Source: Pantoea piersonii
Lineage (GTDB): Bacteria > Pseudomonadota > Gammaproteobacteria > Enterobacterales > Enterobacteriaceae
Length of the DNA: 64,000 nucleotides
Assembly (NCBI RefSeq): GCF_003612015.1
Contig: NZ_RARB01000001.1
Location: 930,001-994,000, forward strand
Direction of reading: 5' to 3'
Shown: positions 1 to 10,395 of the stretch, piece by piece
How positions within the stretch are numbered: the first letter of the stretch is position 1
Layout of the letters: each line of letters starts with the position of its first letter
Position numbers and translations under genes: made by a program
The notes under the pieces: model-generated
Seen by the model: only the letters and a program-made list of their open reading frames with translations
The model's database searches: none
What the model was told of the DNA's origin: nothing

Positions 1-144
1 TATGGGCTGTCGTGGCATCCGCAGCTGCAGAAACTGCCGCGCCAGCGCTGCCTGGCGACCGGCTTTTCCTGCCGCAGCCAGGTCAAAAGGCTGGAAGGCA
101 ACGGCATGCGTCATCCGCTACAGGCGCTGCTGGCGTTGATGTAA
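1..144 (+). CDS. ydiJ: C-terminal end of a YdiJ-type FAD-linked oxidoreductase (partial)
   Basis: The frame is open from base 1 to a TAA at 142-144, giving the last 47 residues of a protein whose start lies outside the window. The tail contains TGFSCRSQVKR followed by RHPLQALL, which resembles my recollection of the C terminus of E. coli YdiJ, a large flavin and Fe-S oxidoreductase linked to D-2-hydroxyglutarate oxidation. In E. coli ydiJ lies upstream of the suf operon in the same direction, which fits this position. Identification rests on a short tail and on synteny, so it is likely but not certain. Confidence 0.7.
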   Translation, partial: YGLSWHPQLQKLPRQRCLATGFSCRSQVKRLEGNGMRHPLQALLALM

Positions 145-177
145 CAAAATTGTGCGCGACGTCACGGCGCGGCTGGA

Positions 178-582
178 TTAGAATATCCAGCCCGCGTGAC
201 GCACGAAGTCGCTTTGCAGCGCGGTGGCTTTGTCCCACTCTCCGACCAGCGCCAGCTGATGGCACAGGCGGGTGAGGGAGAGGCGCGCCAGCTGATAGGC
301 CTGGATGCGGAACAGCCTGTCGCGCTCGCTGTTGCCCATCTCCTGCACCAGCCGATGGTGCAGTTTGCCCATGGCGTGCAGATAACTTTGATCGTCTCCG
401 TTGATCTGGCAAATTTCGGCCATATCCAGACAGGTATCGTTAAACTGACGAAGCTGATGAATGGTGCAGTCGGCCCGGTTCAGCTTTGCCTGAGCCAGAT
501 AGAAGTCAACGGTGATATCGCGAACGGAAAATTTATAATCGTCGATTTTGCGCTGTAACCAGGCGGAGACGGAAAGCGTCAT
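178..582 (-). CDS. Unrecognised 134-residue protein downstream of a Fur-type box
   Basis: A 134-residue soluble protein, rich in predicted helix, with no signal peptide or membrane segment. Cysteines are scattered (DCTIHQL, DTCLDMAEICQ, TRLCHQL) and do not form a recognisable metal motif. I do not recognise the family. It converges on the ydiJ-like gene and diverges from sufA. A Shine-Dalgarno-like GAGGTGG precedes the ATG, and a perfect Fur-type palindrome ends about 20 bases upstream of the start. Iron-repressed expression is therefore likely, but the biochemical role is unknown. The opposite-strand frames here look like shadows, because this one alone has both a ribosome site and an operator. 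Confidence 0.65.
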   Translation of the reverse strand: MTLSVSAWLQRKIDDYKFSVRDITVDFYLAQAKLNRADCTIHQLRQFNDTCLDMAEICQINGDDQSYLHAMGKLHHRLVQEMGNSERDRLFRIQAYQLARLSLTRLCHQLALVGEWDKATALQSDFVRHAGWIF

Positions 583-602
583 GGCGCCACCTCAAGTGGT
601 TA

Positions 603-619
603 ATGATAATAATTATCAT
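603..619. promoter_or_regulatory. Fur box (iron-responsive operator)
   Basis: ATGATAAT-A-ATTATCAT is a perfect 8-1-8 palindrome and matches the core of the consensus Fur box. It sits about 20 bases upstream of the leftward gene ending at 178, the expected place for repression of that gene. It is about 350 bases from sufA, so control of suf from this site is possible but less direct. Confidence 0.8.
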
Positions 620-972
620 ATTCAACTGGGTGAGGATTGCAATTACGCCGCGCGAAAAATTTCACGATTTACTTAGCCTGTTAATAAAATCGGCAAGAAC
701 AATCCCCATCCAGGTGATAAAGGCGTAACCTATTAATAAGAAGTTATTAATAACTGGCTGAAAAATTTTTTACGTAATTTTAACAAGTTAGGGCGCTGTC
801 TGACGCCCGCACTGCCTCGCCGCAAAGGTCTGCGAAGCAGCTATGCTTAATAAAGCATCGATTAAAAACAGCACAAGATGATTATCCCTGCAAAACAAGA
901 GGTTGAAGTGATCGCCCAGATCCTTACCATAGGGGGATAGCCTGAAAAGGTCCGGACTTACGAGGTATCAAC
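620..972 (+). promoter_or_regulatory. Upstream region of the suf operon
   Basis: This 350-base non-coding stretch leads into sufA. In E. coli the equivalent region binds OxyR, IHF, IscR and Fur. Here I can see an AT-rich tract around 680-785, a perfect 14-base palindrome at 742-755 (AGTTATTAATAACT), a second inverted repeat at 843-858 (ATGCTT-AATA-AAGCAT), and GTCCGGAC near 950. The ribosome site is GAGG at 962-965. I could not assign individual regulator sites with confidence. Confidence 0.45.
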
Positions 973-1347
973 ATGGCATCTGTAAATGCAGCAACGTTCT
1001 CTCCTGATGATTTTGTCTGGAAAGGGGTCACGCTGACTGATTCCGCGGCAAAGCAAATTCTTAACCTGGTGGCGCAAGACCCTGAAGTCAAAGGTCTGCA
1101 CCTGGGTGTGAAGCAATCCGGCTGCGCCGGTTTCGGTTACGTCATGGATCTGGTGAAAGAGCCTGCCGATGACGATCTGCAGTTTACCCATAACGGCGCA
1201 ACGCTTTACGTGCCGCTTCAGGCGATGCCGTTTATCGACGGCACCGAAGTGGATTATGTCCGCGAAGGCCTGAACCAGATTTTTAAATTCAATAACCCTA
1301 AAGCTCAACACGCCTGCGGGTGCGGTGAAAGCTTTGGCGTCGAGTAA
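973..1347 (+). CDS. sufA: SufA, A-type Fe-S cluster carrier
   Basis: A-type carrier that receives Fe-S clusters from SufBC2D and passes them to target proteins. The 124 residues match the usual length. The three conserved ligand cysteines are present: one in KQSGCAGFGY and two in the C-terminal ACGCGESFG. First gene of sufABCDSE, with the E. coli order. The ATG is preceded by GAGG at 8-base spacing, and sufB follows after 7 bases. Expression is expected under oxidative stress or iron limitation, as in E. coli. Confidence 0.96.
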   Translation: MASVNAATFSPDDFVWKGVTLTDSAAKQILNLVAQDPEVKGLHLGVKQSGCAGFGYVMDLVKEPADDDLQFTHNGATLYVPLQAMPFIDGTEVDYVREGLNQIFKFNNPKAQHACGCGESFGVE

Positions 1348-1354
1348 GTGAAAT

Positions 1355-2848
1355 ATGTCACGACACAGCGAAACATCTGACGATGTACAAATGTGGGAAG
1401 GCAAGCTCAATTACAAAGAGGGCTTCTTTACCCAGTTGCAAACCGACGAAATGGCGCACGGCATTAATGAGGATGTGGTGCGCGCGATCTCGGCTAAACG
1501 TAACGAGCCAGAGTGGATGCTGGAGTTTCGTCTCAAAGCCTTTCGCGCCTGGCTCGAAATGGAAGAGCCGCACTGGCTGAAAGCGCATTACGACAAACTG
1601 GATTATCAGGATTACAGCTACTATTCGGCGCCATCATGCGGCAACTGCGATGACAGCTGTGCCTCAGAGCCGGGCGCGCTGCAGTCATCGGGCATTGAAG
1701 AGACGAACAACTACCTGACGCAGGAAGTTGAGAAAGCCTTCGATCAGCTCGGCGTGCCGGTGCGCGAAGGGCGTGAAGTGGCAGTTGATGCGATTTTCGA
1801 CTCCGTTTCCGTCGCCACTACCTACCGCGGCAAGCTGGCGGAGCAGGGCATTATTTTCTGCTCGTTCGGCGAAGCGATTCAGGAACACCCGGAGCTGGTG
1901 CAGAAATATCTGGGCACCGTGGTTCCGGCTAACGACAACTTCTTTGCGGCGCTGAACTCTGCGGTTGCCTCTGACGGCACCTTTGTTTATATCCCGAAAG
2001 GGGTGCGTTGCCCGATGGAGCTGTCGACCTATTTCCGTATCAATGCGGCGAAAACCGGTCAGTTCGAGCGCACCATTCTGATTGCAGACGAAGACAGCTA
2101 CGTCAGCTACATCGAAGGTTGCTCCGCGCCGGTACGCGACAGCTATCAGCTGCACGCGGCGGTGGTAGAAGTCATTATCCATAAAAACGCGGAAGTGAAG
2201 TATTCCACCGTCCAGAACTGGTTCCCGGGCGGCGAAGGCGAAGGCGGTATTCTGAACTTCGTTACCAAGCGCGCGCTGTGTGAAGGCGAGAACAGCAAGA
2301 TGTCCTGGACGCAGTCCGAGACCGGTTCCGCCATCACCTGGAAATACCCGAGCTGCATCCTGCGCGGCGATAACTCGATTGGCGAGTTCTACTCAGTTGC
2401 GCTGACCAGCGGTCGCCAGCAGGCCGATACCGGCACCAAGATGATCCACATTGGTAAAAACACCAAATCGACCATCATCTCCAAGGGTATCTCTGCCGGC
2501 AAGAGCCAGAACACCTATCGCGGCCTGGTGAAAATCATGCCGACCGCGACCAACGCGCGTAACTTTACCCAGTGCGACTCGATGCTGATCGGCCCTGATT
2601 GTGGCGCGCATACCTTCCCGTATGTGGAAACCCGCAATAACACCGCTCAGCTGGAGCATGAGGCGACCACCTCGCGCATCGGCGAAGATCAGCTGTTTTA
2701 CTGCCTCCAGCGCGGTATCAGCGAAGAAGATGCGATCTCGATGATCGTCAACGGCTTCTGTAAAGACGTTTTCTCTGAGCTGCCACTGGAATTCGCCGTG
2801 GAAGCACAAAAACTGTTAGCCATCAGCCTTGAGCACAGTGTGGGCTGA
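1355..2848 (+). CDS. sufB: SufB, Fe-S cluster scaffold subunit
   Basis: Core scaffold of the SufBC2D complex, on which sulfur from SufS/SufE and iron are assembled. The 497 residues compare with 495 in E. coli. The long beta-helix region is followed by the conserved [12 protein letters not shown] and [20 protein letters not shown] stretches that contain the functional Cys/Glu/His residues of the family. Follows sufA closely. A 42-base gap separates it from sufC, which has its own AAGGA site. Confidence 0.97.
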   Translation: MSRHSETSDDVQMWEGKLNYKEGFFTQLQTDEMAHGINEDVVRAISAKRNEPEWMLEFRLKAFRAWLEMEEPHWLKAHYDKLDYQDYSYYSAPSCGNCDDSCASEPGALQSSGIEETNNYLTQEVEKAFDQLGVPVREGREVAVDAIFDSVSVATTYRGKLAEQGIIFCSFGEAIQEHPELVQKYLGTVVPANDNFFAALNSAVASDGTFVYIPKGVRCPMELSTYFRINAAKTGQFERTILIADEDSYVSYIEGCSAPVRDSYQLHAAVVEVIIHKNAEVKYSTVQNWFPGGEGEGGILNFVTKRALCEGENSKMSWTQSETGSAITWKYPSCILRGDNSIGEFYSVALTSGRQQADTGTKMIHIGKNTKSTIISKGISAGKSQNTYRGLVKIMPTATNARNFTQCDSMLIGPDCGAHTFPYVETRNNTAQLEHEATTSRIGEDQLFYCLQRGISEEDAISMIVNGFCKDVFSELPLEFAVEAQKLLAISLEHSVG

Positions 2849-2890
2849 TGCCGTCACACGCGTTGCCGGAAGCAATGTGAAGGAATAAGT

Positions 2891-3637
2891 ATGTTAAGCA
2901 TTAAAGATTTACAGGTTAGCGTTGAAGATAAAGAGATTCTGCGCGGTCTTAACCTCGAAGTGAAACCGGGCGAAGTACACGCCATCATGGGCCCGAACGG
3001 CTCAGGCAAAAGTACGCTCTCTGCAACGCTGGCTGGCCGTGAAGATTACGAAATCACCGGCGGTTCCGTGAGCTTCAAAGGCAAAGATCTGCTGGAACTC
3101 GACCCGGAAGATCGCGCGGGCGAAGGCATCTTTATGGCGTTTCAGTATCCGGTAGAGATCCCGGGCGTCAGCAACCAGTTCTTCCTGCAGACTGCGGTCA
3201 ACGCGGTGCGTAAGTATCGCGGCAAAGAGGAGCTGGATCGTTTCGACTTCCAGGACTTTATCGAAGATAAAATTCATCTGCTGAAGATGCCGGAAGATCT
3301 GCTGACTCGTTCGGTCAACGTCGGCTTCTCCGGCGGCGAAAAGAAACGCAACGACATCCTGCAGATGGCGGCGCTGGAGCCGGAGCTGTGTATTCTGGAT
3401 GAAACGGACTCCGGTCTTGATATCGATGCGCTGAAAATCGTAGCGGAAGGCGTTAACAGCCTGCGCGACGATAAGCGCGCTTTTATCATCGTAACCCACT
3501 ACCAGCGCATTCTGGACTACATTAAGCCAGACTTCGTGCACGTGCTGTACAAAGGCAAGATCGTCAAATCTGGCGACTTTACTCTGGTGAAACAGCTGGA
3601 GGAGCAAGGCTATGGCTGGCTTACCGACGAAGAGTGA
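2891..3637 (+). CDS. sufC: SufC, ATPase of the SufBC2D complex
   Basis: ABC-type ATPase that drives conformational change of the SufB-SufD scaffold; a soluble protein, not a transporter. Its 248 residues equal the E. coli length. Walker A is GPNGSGKST near residue 37, the signature is SGGEKKR and Walker B is CILDETDSGLD, with the D-E-T-D-S-G-L-D form typical of SufC. The end overlaps the start of sufD by 26 bases, which suggests translational coupling. Confidence 0.97.
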   Translation: MLSIKDLQVSVEDKEILRGLNLEVKPGEVHAIMGPNGSGKSTLSATLAGREDYEITGGSVSFKGKDLLELDPEDRAGEGIFMAFQYPVEIPGVSNQFFLQTAVNAVRKYRGKEELDRFDFQDFIEDKIHLLKMPEDLLTRSVNVGFSGGEKKRNDILQMAALEPELCILDETDSGLDIDALKIVAEGVNSLRDDKRAFIIVTHYQRILDYIKPDFVHVLYKGKIVKSGDFTLVKQLEEQGYGWLTDEE

Positions 3638-4889
3638 TAACGCCCTGCAGCAGTGGCACCACCTGTTTGAATCCCGCGGCGAGTCACGCTCGCTGCAGGC
3701 TCAGCAGCACTGGCAGCAGCTGATGCGCGTCGGCCTGCCGACGCGTAAGCATGAAAACTGGAAATACACCGCGCTGGACGGGCTGTTCGCCCACCAGTTC
3801 GTACTGCCGCAGGCGCAGAGCCTGAGTCAGGCGCAGGTCGATGCGCTGGCGCTGCCGCTGGACGCCATCCGTCTGGTGTTTATCGACGGCCTGTTCCAGC
3901 CGTCGCTGAGCGCGGTCGATACGGAGTTGTTCGCGATCCAGCACAGTCGCGCCGCCGAGCGTCGCCCGCTGCCTGCGCCGGTTCAGCCGGAAGTGTTCCT
4001 GCACCTGACCGAAAGCCTGGCGGAAGAGGTAACCTCGATTCGCCTGGCGCGCGGCAAGGCAGCGGCGCGTCCGCTCTACCTGCTGCATATCACCAGCGGC
4101 CAGGCGGATGCGCTTAATACCGTGCATCATCGTCACCATTTCGAGCTGGAAGAGAGCGCGCAGGCACAGGTTATCGAGCACTACGTGACGCTGAACGGCG
4201 CGCAGCACTTTACCGGCGCGCGCTTTACCTTCGCGGTCGGCGACAATGCCCAGCTGAAACACATCAAGCTGGCGTTTGAAGAGAGCAGCAGCTACCACTT
4301 CGCCCATAACGATATCGTTATCGGACGCGATGCGCAGGTGAGCAGCACCAGCTTCCTGCTGGGCGCGGGCCTCTCTCGTCATAACACCAGCGTGCAGCTC
4401 AACGGCGAAAATACCCAGCTGTCGCTGAACAGCCTGGTGCTGCCGATGAATTCGGAAGTGGCGGACACCCGCAGCTATCTGGAGCACAACAAAGGCTACT
4501 GCCTGAGCCGTCAGCTGCATAAAACGATTTCGCGCGACAAAGGCCGCGCGGTGTTTAACGGCCACATCAAAGTGGCGCAGCACGCGCTGAAAACCGATGG
4601 ACAGATGACCAACAACAACCTGTTGCTGGGTCGTCTGGCGGAAGTGGACACCAAGCCGCAGCTGGAAATCTACGCTGACGACGTGAAGTGCAGCCACGGC
4701 GCGACCATCGGCCGCATTGATGATGAGCAGATGTTCTACCTGCGCTCGCGCGGTATTGCAGAGGACGCGGCGCAGCAGATGATTATTCACGCTTTCGCAG
4801 CCGAGCTGACCGAAGCGCTGGATGATGAGACGCTGCGTCAGGCGGTTCTGCAGCGTATCGCGGCGCGCTTCCCTGGAGATGCCTCATGA
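3612..4889 (+). CDS. sufD: SufD, Fe-S cluster scaffold subunit
   Basis: Paralogue of SufB that pairs with it in the scaffold and is needed for iron acquisition. 425 residues against 423 in E. coli. The start [19 protein letters not shown] aligns with the E. coli N terminus, which justifies a start inside sufC. The C-terminal [14 protein letters not shown] and YLRSRGI stretches are the conserved SufB/SufD-family signature, with Cys and His involved at the SufB interface. Overlaps sufS by the ATGA arrangement. Confidence 0.97.
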   Translation: MAGLPTKSDNALQQWHHLFESRGESRSLQAQQHWQQLMRVGLPTRKHENWKYTALDGLFAHQFVLPQAQSLSQAQVDALALPLDAIRLVFIDGLFQPSLSAVDTELFAIQHSRAAERRPLPAPVQPEVFLHLTESLAEEVTSIRLARGKAAARPLYLLHITSGQADALNTVHHRHHFELEESAQAQVIEHYVTLNGAQHFTGARFTFAVGDNAQLKHIKLAFEESSSYHFAHNDIVIGRDAQVSSTSFLLGAGLSRHNTSVQLNGENTQLSLNSLVLPMNSEVADTRSYLEHNKGYCLSRQLHKTISRDKGRAVFNGHIKVAQHALKTDGQMTNNNLLLGRLAEVDTKPQLEIYADDVKCSHGATIGRIDDEQMFYLRSRGIAEDAAQQMIIHAFAAELTEALDDETLRQAVLQRIAARFPGDAS

Positions 4890-6112
4890 TGAACTTCGAT
4901 CTCGAACGTATCAGGGCCGACTTCCCGATCCTGAAGCGTGAGGTCAACGGTCATCCGCTGGCCTACCTTGACAGCGCGGCCAGCGCCCAGCGTCCGCTGG
5001 CGGTGATTAACGCCGAAAGTCATTTTTATCAGTACGGCTATGCGGCCGTACATCGCGGCATTCACAGCCTGAGCGCGCAGGCCACCACCGATATGGAAAA
5101 CGTCCGCCTGCAGGCGGCGCGTTTTCTTAACGCCTCTTCACCGGAAGAGATCGTGTTCGTTAAAGGCACCACCGAGGGCATTAACCTGGTGGCGAACAGC
5201 TGGGGCGCAAGCCAGCTGAAAGCCGGCGACAATCTGATCATCACCGAGATGGAGCACCACGCGAATATCGTGCCGTGGCAGATGGTGGCGCAGCGCACCG
5301 GCGCGGAAATCCGCGTGCTGCCGCTGAACGACAGCGGAGAGCTGGCGATCGACGCGCTGCCGGGGCTGATCGACAGCCGTACGCGGCTGCTGGCAGTGAC
5401 GCACGTCTCAAACGTGCTCGGCACCGTTAACCCGGTCAAGGCGCTGGTGGCGCAGGCGAAAGCCGCTGGCCTGGTTACGCTGGTGGATGGCGCGCAGGCG
5501 GTTATGCATGGCAAAGTCGACGTGCAGGATATCGACTGCGACTTTTACGTCTTCTCCAGCCATAAAATCTACGGCCCCAACGGCGTTGGTATCCTCTACG
5601 GGCGCAAAGCGCTGCTCGATGAGATGCCGCCGTGGGAAGGCGGCGGCTCCATGATCGATCAGGTCATGTTGCCGACTGGCACCACATGGAATAAAGCGCC
5701 CTGGCGATTCGAGGCGGGCACGCCCAACACCGGCGGCATTATCGGCTTCGGCGCGGCGCTGCGCTATGTGGAAGAGATTGGGCTTGATGCGATTCAGCAG
5801 CGCGAGCAGGCGCTGATGCGCTACGCGCTCGATAAGCTCGCTTCGGTGCCGGACCTGGTGATTTATGGTCCGCAGGAGCGCGCAGGCGTGATTGCGTTTA
5901 ACCTGGGCAAGCATCACGCTTACGACGTCGGCAGCTTCCTTGATCAATACGGTATCGCCATTCGTACCGGCCATCACTGCGCGATGCCGCTGATGCGCCA
6001 TTTCGCCGTACCGGCTATGTGCCGTGCCTCGTTCGCCTTCTACAACAGCGAAGAAGAGGCCGATCGTCTGGCGGCTGGTTTGACCCGTATTCATCGTCTG
6101 CTGGGCGGTTGA
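4886..6112 (+). CDS. sufS: SufS, cysteine desulfurase
   Basis: PLP enzyme that removes sulfur from cysteine and passes it to SufE. 408 residues (E. coli 406). The PLP lysine lies in [12 protein letters not shown]. The active-site cysteine lies in [14 protein letters not shown], which is the group II (SufS) form. Two adjacent ATG codons (4886, 4889) could start translation; the first forms ATGA with the sufD stop. The gene sits directly before its partner sufE, 20 bases away. Confidence 0.97.
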   Translation: MMNFDLERIRADFPILKREVNGHPLAYLDSAASAQRPLAVINAESHFYQYGYAAVHRGIHSLSAQATTDMENVRLQAARFLNASSPEEIVFVKGTTEGINLVANSWGASQLKAGDNLIITEMEHHANIVPWQMVAQRTGAEIRVLPLNDSGELAIDALPGLIDSRTRLLAVTHVSNVLGTVNPVKALVAQAKAAGLVTLVDGAQAVMHGKVDVQDIDCDFYVFSSHKIYGPNGVGILYGRKALLDEMPPWEGGGSMIDQVMLPTGTTWNKAPWRFEAGTPNTGGIIGFGAALRYVEEIGLDAIQQREQALMRYALDKLASVPDLVIYGPQERAGVIAFNLGKHHAYDVGSFLDQYGIAIRTGHHCAMPLMRHFAVPAMCRASFAFYNSEEEADRLAAGLTRIHRLLGG

Positions 6113-6132
6113 GCAGAGTTCAGGAGTAAGTC

Positions 6133-6549
6133 ATGGCCACGTTGCCAGATAAAGAGAAGCTGGTGCGCAACTTTAACCGTTGCGCCAACTGGGAAGAGAA
6201 GTACCTCTACATCATTGAGCTGGGCGCGAAACTTCCAGAATCATCCGAAAGCCTGCACCAGCCGGAAAACGTTATCTCCGGCTGCCAGAGCCAGGTATGG
6301 ATCAAGATGACGCCTCAGAGCGACGGTACGCTCGCCTTTGAGGGCGACAGCGATGCTGCTATCGTTAAAGGCTTGATTGCAGTAGTGTTTAGCCTTTATC
6401 AGAACCTGACTGCGGCGGATATCGTCGCGCTGGACGTGCGTCACTGGTTCGAAGAGCTGGCGCTGACCCAGCATCTGACCCCGTCGCGGTCGCAAGGCCT
6501 TGAGGCGATGATTCGGGCAATTCGCCATAACGCTCAAAATCTCCTCTGA
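6133..6549 (+). CDS. sufE: SufE, sulfur acceptor for SufS
   Basis: Takes persulfide sulfur from SufS and delivers it to SufB. The 138 residues equal the E. coli length. The acceptor Cys51 lies in [10 protein letters not shown], on the exposed loop typical of the family. Last gene of the suf operon, followed 10 bases later by a strong intrinsic terminator. Confidence 0.96.
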   Translation: MATLPDKEKLVRNFNRCANWEEKYLYIIELGAKLPESSESLHQPENVISGCQSQVWIKMTPQSDGTLAFEGDSDAAIVKGLIAVVFSLYQNLTAADIVALDVRHWFEELALTQHLTPSRSQGLEAMIRAIRHNAQNLL

Positions 6550-6559
6550 GTTAAACTAG

Positions 6560-6586
6560 CAGACGCCAACAGGCGTCTGTTTTTTT
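6560..6586 (+). terminator. Intrinsic terminator of the suf operon
   Basis: CAGACGCC-AACA-GGCGTCTG, an 8-base-pair perfect stem, is followed by seven T. It lies directly after sufE. Confidence 0.93.
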
Positions 6587-6605
6587 ATCTGAAAGAGAAG
6601 ATTGC

Positions 6606-7616
6606 ATGAAATCAGCCTTACGTTTCGCCGGTGCGCTGCTGCTAAGCGTTGGACTTGCCGCACCTGCTTTCTCCACGGAATATCCGCTACCTCCTGCTGA
6701 CAGCCGCCTTATCGGCGAAAACCAGTTAACCACCGTTCCCGACGACAAACGCCCCCTTGAAGCGATTGCTGCGAAGTACCAGATTGGGCTCCTGAGTATG
6801 CTGGAAGCCAATCCCGGCACCGATCCCTGGCTACCGAAGGCCGGGACGCAGCTAGTGGTGCCGCAGCAGATGCTGCTGCCGGATACGCCGCGTGAGGGCA
6901 TTGTCGTCAACCTGGCTGAGCTGCGCCTCTACTACTATCCCAAGGGAGAGGACAAGGTCATCGTCTATCCGATCGGCATCGGCCAGCTCGGCGCCGCAAC
7001 GCCGGTGATGGTGACCAGCGTCAGCCAGAAGATCCCTAATCCGACCTGGACGCCGACCGTCAATATACGCAAGCGCTACGCCAAAGATGGCATTACGCTG
7101 CCGGCAGTGGTGCCTGCAGGCCCGGAAAACCCGATGGGGCTGTTTGCGCTGCGTCTGGCGCGCGGCAGCGGCAACTACCTGATCCACGGCACCAATGCGG
7201 ATTTTGGCATCGGTATGCGCGTCAGTTCCGGCTGCATACGTCTGCGCCCGCAGGATATCGAAGCGTTGTTTAACAGCGTGCCGAAAGGGACGCGCGTGCA
7301 GGTCATCAACCAGCCGGTAAAATTTGCCGTTGAGCCGGACGGAAAACGCTACGTCGAGGTGCATCAGCCGCTGTCGCACAGCGACAAAGATGATCCACAA
7401 ACGATGCCGATAGCGCTCAGCCCTGCGCTGAAGAAGTTTATCAAAAGCCCGCACAGTGACAGCGAGCTGATTAAGGCGGCGCTTGAACGCCGTTCCGGGA
7501 TGCCCGTGCTGGTATCGAACGGAGAAGCGGTCGGAGAGGGGACTGAGACGGCCCCAGAGCAGGCGCAGAGTGTGCAGACGACATCTGTGAGCCAGGGGGC
7601 GGTTAACACGCCCTAG
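6606..7616 (+). CDS. ldtE: L,D-transpeptidase LdtE (YnhG)
   Basis: Periplasmic L,D-transpeptidase. In E. coli LdtE (YnhG) forms meso-DAP to meso-DAP crosslinks in peptidoglycan. 336 residues (E. coli 334). A signal peptide covers about residues 1-23. A LysM-like segment at about 40-85 is followed by the YkuD catalytic domain with HGTNADFGIGMRVSSGCIRL, in which Cys210 is the nucleophile. The acidic, Gln-rich C-terminal tail is variable. It lies next to lpp, as in E. coli; LdtE itself is not the enzyme that anchors Lpp there. Confidence 0.93.
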   Translation: MKSALRFAGALLLSVGLAAPAFSTEYPLPPADSRLIGENQLTTVPDDKRPLEAIAAKYQIGLLSMLEANPGTDPWLPKAGTQLVVPQQMLLPDTPREGIVVNLAELRLYYYPKGEDKVIVYPIGIGQLGAATPVMVTSVSQKIPNPTWTPTVNIRKRYAKDGITLPAVVPAGPENPMGLFALRLARGSGNYLIHGTNADFGIGMRVSSGCIRLRPQDIEALFNSVPKGTRVQVINQPVKFAVEPDGKRYVEVHQPLSHSDKDDPQTMPIALSPALKKFIKSPHSDSELIKAALERRSGMPVLVSNGEAVGEGTETAPEQAQSVQTTSVSQGAVNTP

Positions 7617-7631
7617 GCGCTAAATAAGGGC

Positions 7632-7663
7632 AAAAAAAATGGCGCCACATGGGCGCCATTTTT
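7632..7663. terminator. Bidirectional terminator between ldtE and lpp
   Basis: ATGGCGCC-ACATG-GGCGCCAT is flanked by A8 on the left and T5 on the right, so it can serve the convergent genes ldtE and lpp. Confidence 0.9.
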
Positions 7664-7676
7664 AATACCAGAACTC

Positions 7677-7916
<240 letters not shown>

Positions 7917-7956
7917 TTATACCCTCTAGATTGAGTTAATCTCCATGTAGCGTTAC

Positions 7957-7987
7957 AAGTATTACACAAAGCTTTTTAAGTTGAGAA
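7957..7987 (-). promoter_or_regulatory. lpp promoter
   Basis: On the minus strand, TAATAC (complement of 7959-7964) is the -10. A weak -35 TTCTCA (complement of 7982-7987) lies 17 bases upstream, in an AT-rich region. The layout matches my recollection of the E. coli lpp promoter closely. Confidence 0.75.
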
Positions 7988-8167
7988 TAAATTTTTGATG
8001 AGAAGATGCTTAAATTTGATCGTTCGCTCAAAGAAGCAGCGCTTAACCGCATATGATAAAAATATTTAGCGAAAACAGAGAGATTTAATCGGATTAACCT
8101 TAATTTCAGAGGATATTGAATAGTTATTATCGATTGGAAATTTTTTGGTTTTGTATTAGTAACAGAA
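7988..8167. other. AT-rich spacer between the lpp promoter and the pykF terminator
   Basis: No coding frame was seen. The AT-rich sequence upstream of the lpp promoter probably acts as an UP-element-like enhancer, as for E. coli lpp. Nothing else was recognised. Confidence 0.4.
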
Positions 8168-8195
8168 TAAAAAAAGCGCCTTTAAAGGCGCTTTT
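8168..8195 (-). terminator. Intrinsic terminator of pykF
   Basis: A perfect palindrome with arms AAAAGCGCCTTT and AAAGGCGCTTTT lies 20 bases after the pykF stop. On the minus strand it is followed by a run of T. Confidence 0.9.
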
Positions 8196-8214
8196 AAATA
8201 AATGCTTCTCGTAA

Positions 8215-9627
<1,413 letters not shown>

Positions 9628-9838
9628 GACAGGTTATCTGTAAGTTGTGATGGATGATAAAGGTCGGAGTTCGATGACAGCGCATCGAAATGAGAATTCT
9701 GGTTGATAGCGAAACGGACGATACAGAATAAGAATAGGTGACGAAGGCTGAGCGTGCAGGGAAGTTGTGCGGTTACGTCTGGAAACCGCCAGGAGCGTGT
9801 TGCGCAAAGAGTATAAGTTATCGCCATAGGCACGCCGC

Positions 9839-9854
9839 GCTGAAACCTTTCAAG
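9839..9854. promoter_or_regulatory. Cra (FruR) operator upstream of pykF
   Basis: GCTGAAACCTTTCAAG contains TGAAAC-CT-TTCA, close to the Cra consensus TGAAWCGNTTCA. It lies just downstream of the predicted -10, the position from which Cra represses pykF in E. coli and is relieved by fructose-1-phosphate. Confidence 0.75.
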
Positions 9855-9870
9855 TGAAACAACGCGGGAT

Positions 9871-9899
9871 AGTATAGTCGCTAAGTATCCGAAAACCAA
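9871..9899 (-). promoter_or_regulatory. pykF promoter
   Basis: On the minus strand, -35 TTGGTT (9894-9899) and -10 TATACT (9871-9876) are separated by 17 bases and lead toward the Cra site and pykF. A leader of about 230 bases without a credible coding frame separates it from the start codon. Confidence 0.7.
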
Positions 9900-9973
9900 T
9901 TAAAAAGCAGAAGGGGAAACGATGGAGATCAATAAAAAGTGAAGTTGCGCAAGGGGCAAAGGGTGCAAGAGAG

Positions 9974-10050
9974 TGGTGCGTTCTAATGGACTCGAACCAT
10001 CGACCCCCACCATGTCAAGGTGGTGCTCTAACCAACTGAGCTAAGAACGC
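9974..10050 (-). tRNA. valV: tRNA-Val (anticodon GAC), third in the operon
   Basis: Cloverleaf of 77 nt with encoded CCA. Acceptor arm GCGTTCT pairs with AGAACGC, D arm GCTC/GAGC, anticodon stem CCACC/GGTGG around loop TTGACAT (anticodon GAC), and T arm ATGG/CCAT. Identical to the copy at 10141-10217. E. coli has valV and valW at the same locus; the symbol is by position and acceptor type. Confidence 0.96.
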
Positions 10051-10060
10051 ATTGAAGAAA

Positions 10061-10137
10061 TGGTGCGTCCGAGTGGACTCGAACCACCGACCCCCACCAT
10101 GTCAAGGTGGTGCTCTAACCAACTGAGCTACGGACGC
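10061..10137 (-). tRNA. valW: tRNA-Val (anticodon GAC), middle copy, variant acceptor
   Basis: 77 nt with encoded CCA and anticodon GAC. Relative to its neighbours both the acceptor arm (GCGTCCG/CGGACGC) and the T arm (GTGG/CCAC) carry paired, compensating changes, so the fold is kept. This is the valW form of E. coli as I recall it. Ten bases separate it from the downstream copy and three from the upstream one. Confidence 0.96.
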
Positions 10138-10140
10138 ACT

Positions 10141-10217
10141 TGGTGCGTTCTAATGGACTCGAACCATCGACCCCCACCATGTCAAGGTGGTGCTCTAACC
10201 AACTGAGCTAAGAACGC
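10141..10217 (-). tRNA. valV: tRNA-Val (anticodon GAC), first in the operon
   Basis: 77 nt with encoded CCA and anticodon GAC, identical to the copy at 9974-10050. First gene of the three-tRNA transcript, about 30 bases downstream of a good sigma70 promoter. Confidence 0.96.
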
Positions 10218-10246
10218 AACGGCTGTCAGGGCGACAGCGGGGACGA

Positions 10247-10275
10247 ATATTAACGACAGCCAGCAACGCTGGCAA
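10247..10275 (-). promoter_or_regulatory. Promoter of the valine tRNA operon
   Basis: On the minus strand, -35 TTGCCA (10270-10275), a 17-base spacer and -10 TAATAT (10247-10252) are followed by a GC-rich discriminator (GTCCCCGC). Such discriminators are typical of stringently controlled stable RNA promoters. Confidence 0.75.
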
Positions 10276-10395
10276 GGGGAAAAACGTAATTTTCCGTCTG
10301 ACTGACCAGCAACTGCGCTATGCGTCGTTTTTTTAGGCGCAACGGGCCTTTACAGGCCCGTTCAGAGAGATGAGCGCCTTTTCCGCGTAGAGGCG

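Noticed and set aside
12..412. Overlapping frames at the left edge on both strands
   Set aside because: The reading frame that starts at base 1 matches a ydiJ-type C terminus, and the Fur-box gene occupies the rest; the other frames are shadows.
10341..10363. GC-rich hairpin after mdtK as a terminator
   Set aside because: The minus strand has no T run after the stem, so intrinsic termination could not be supported.
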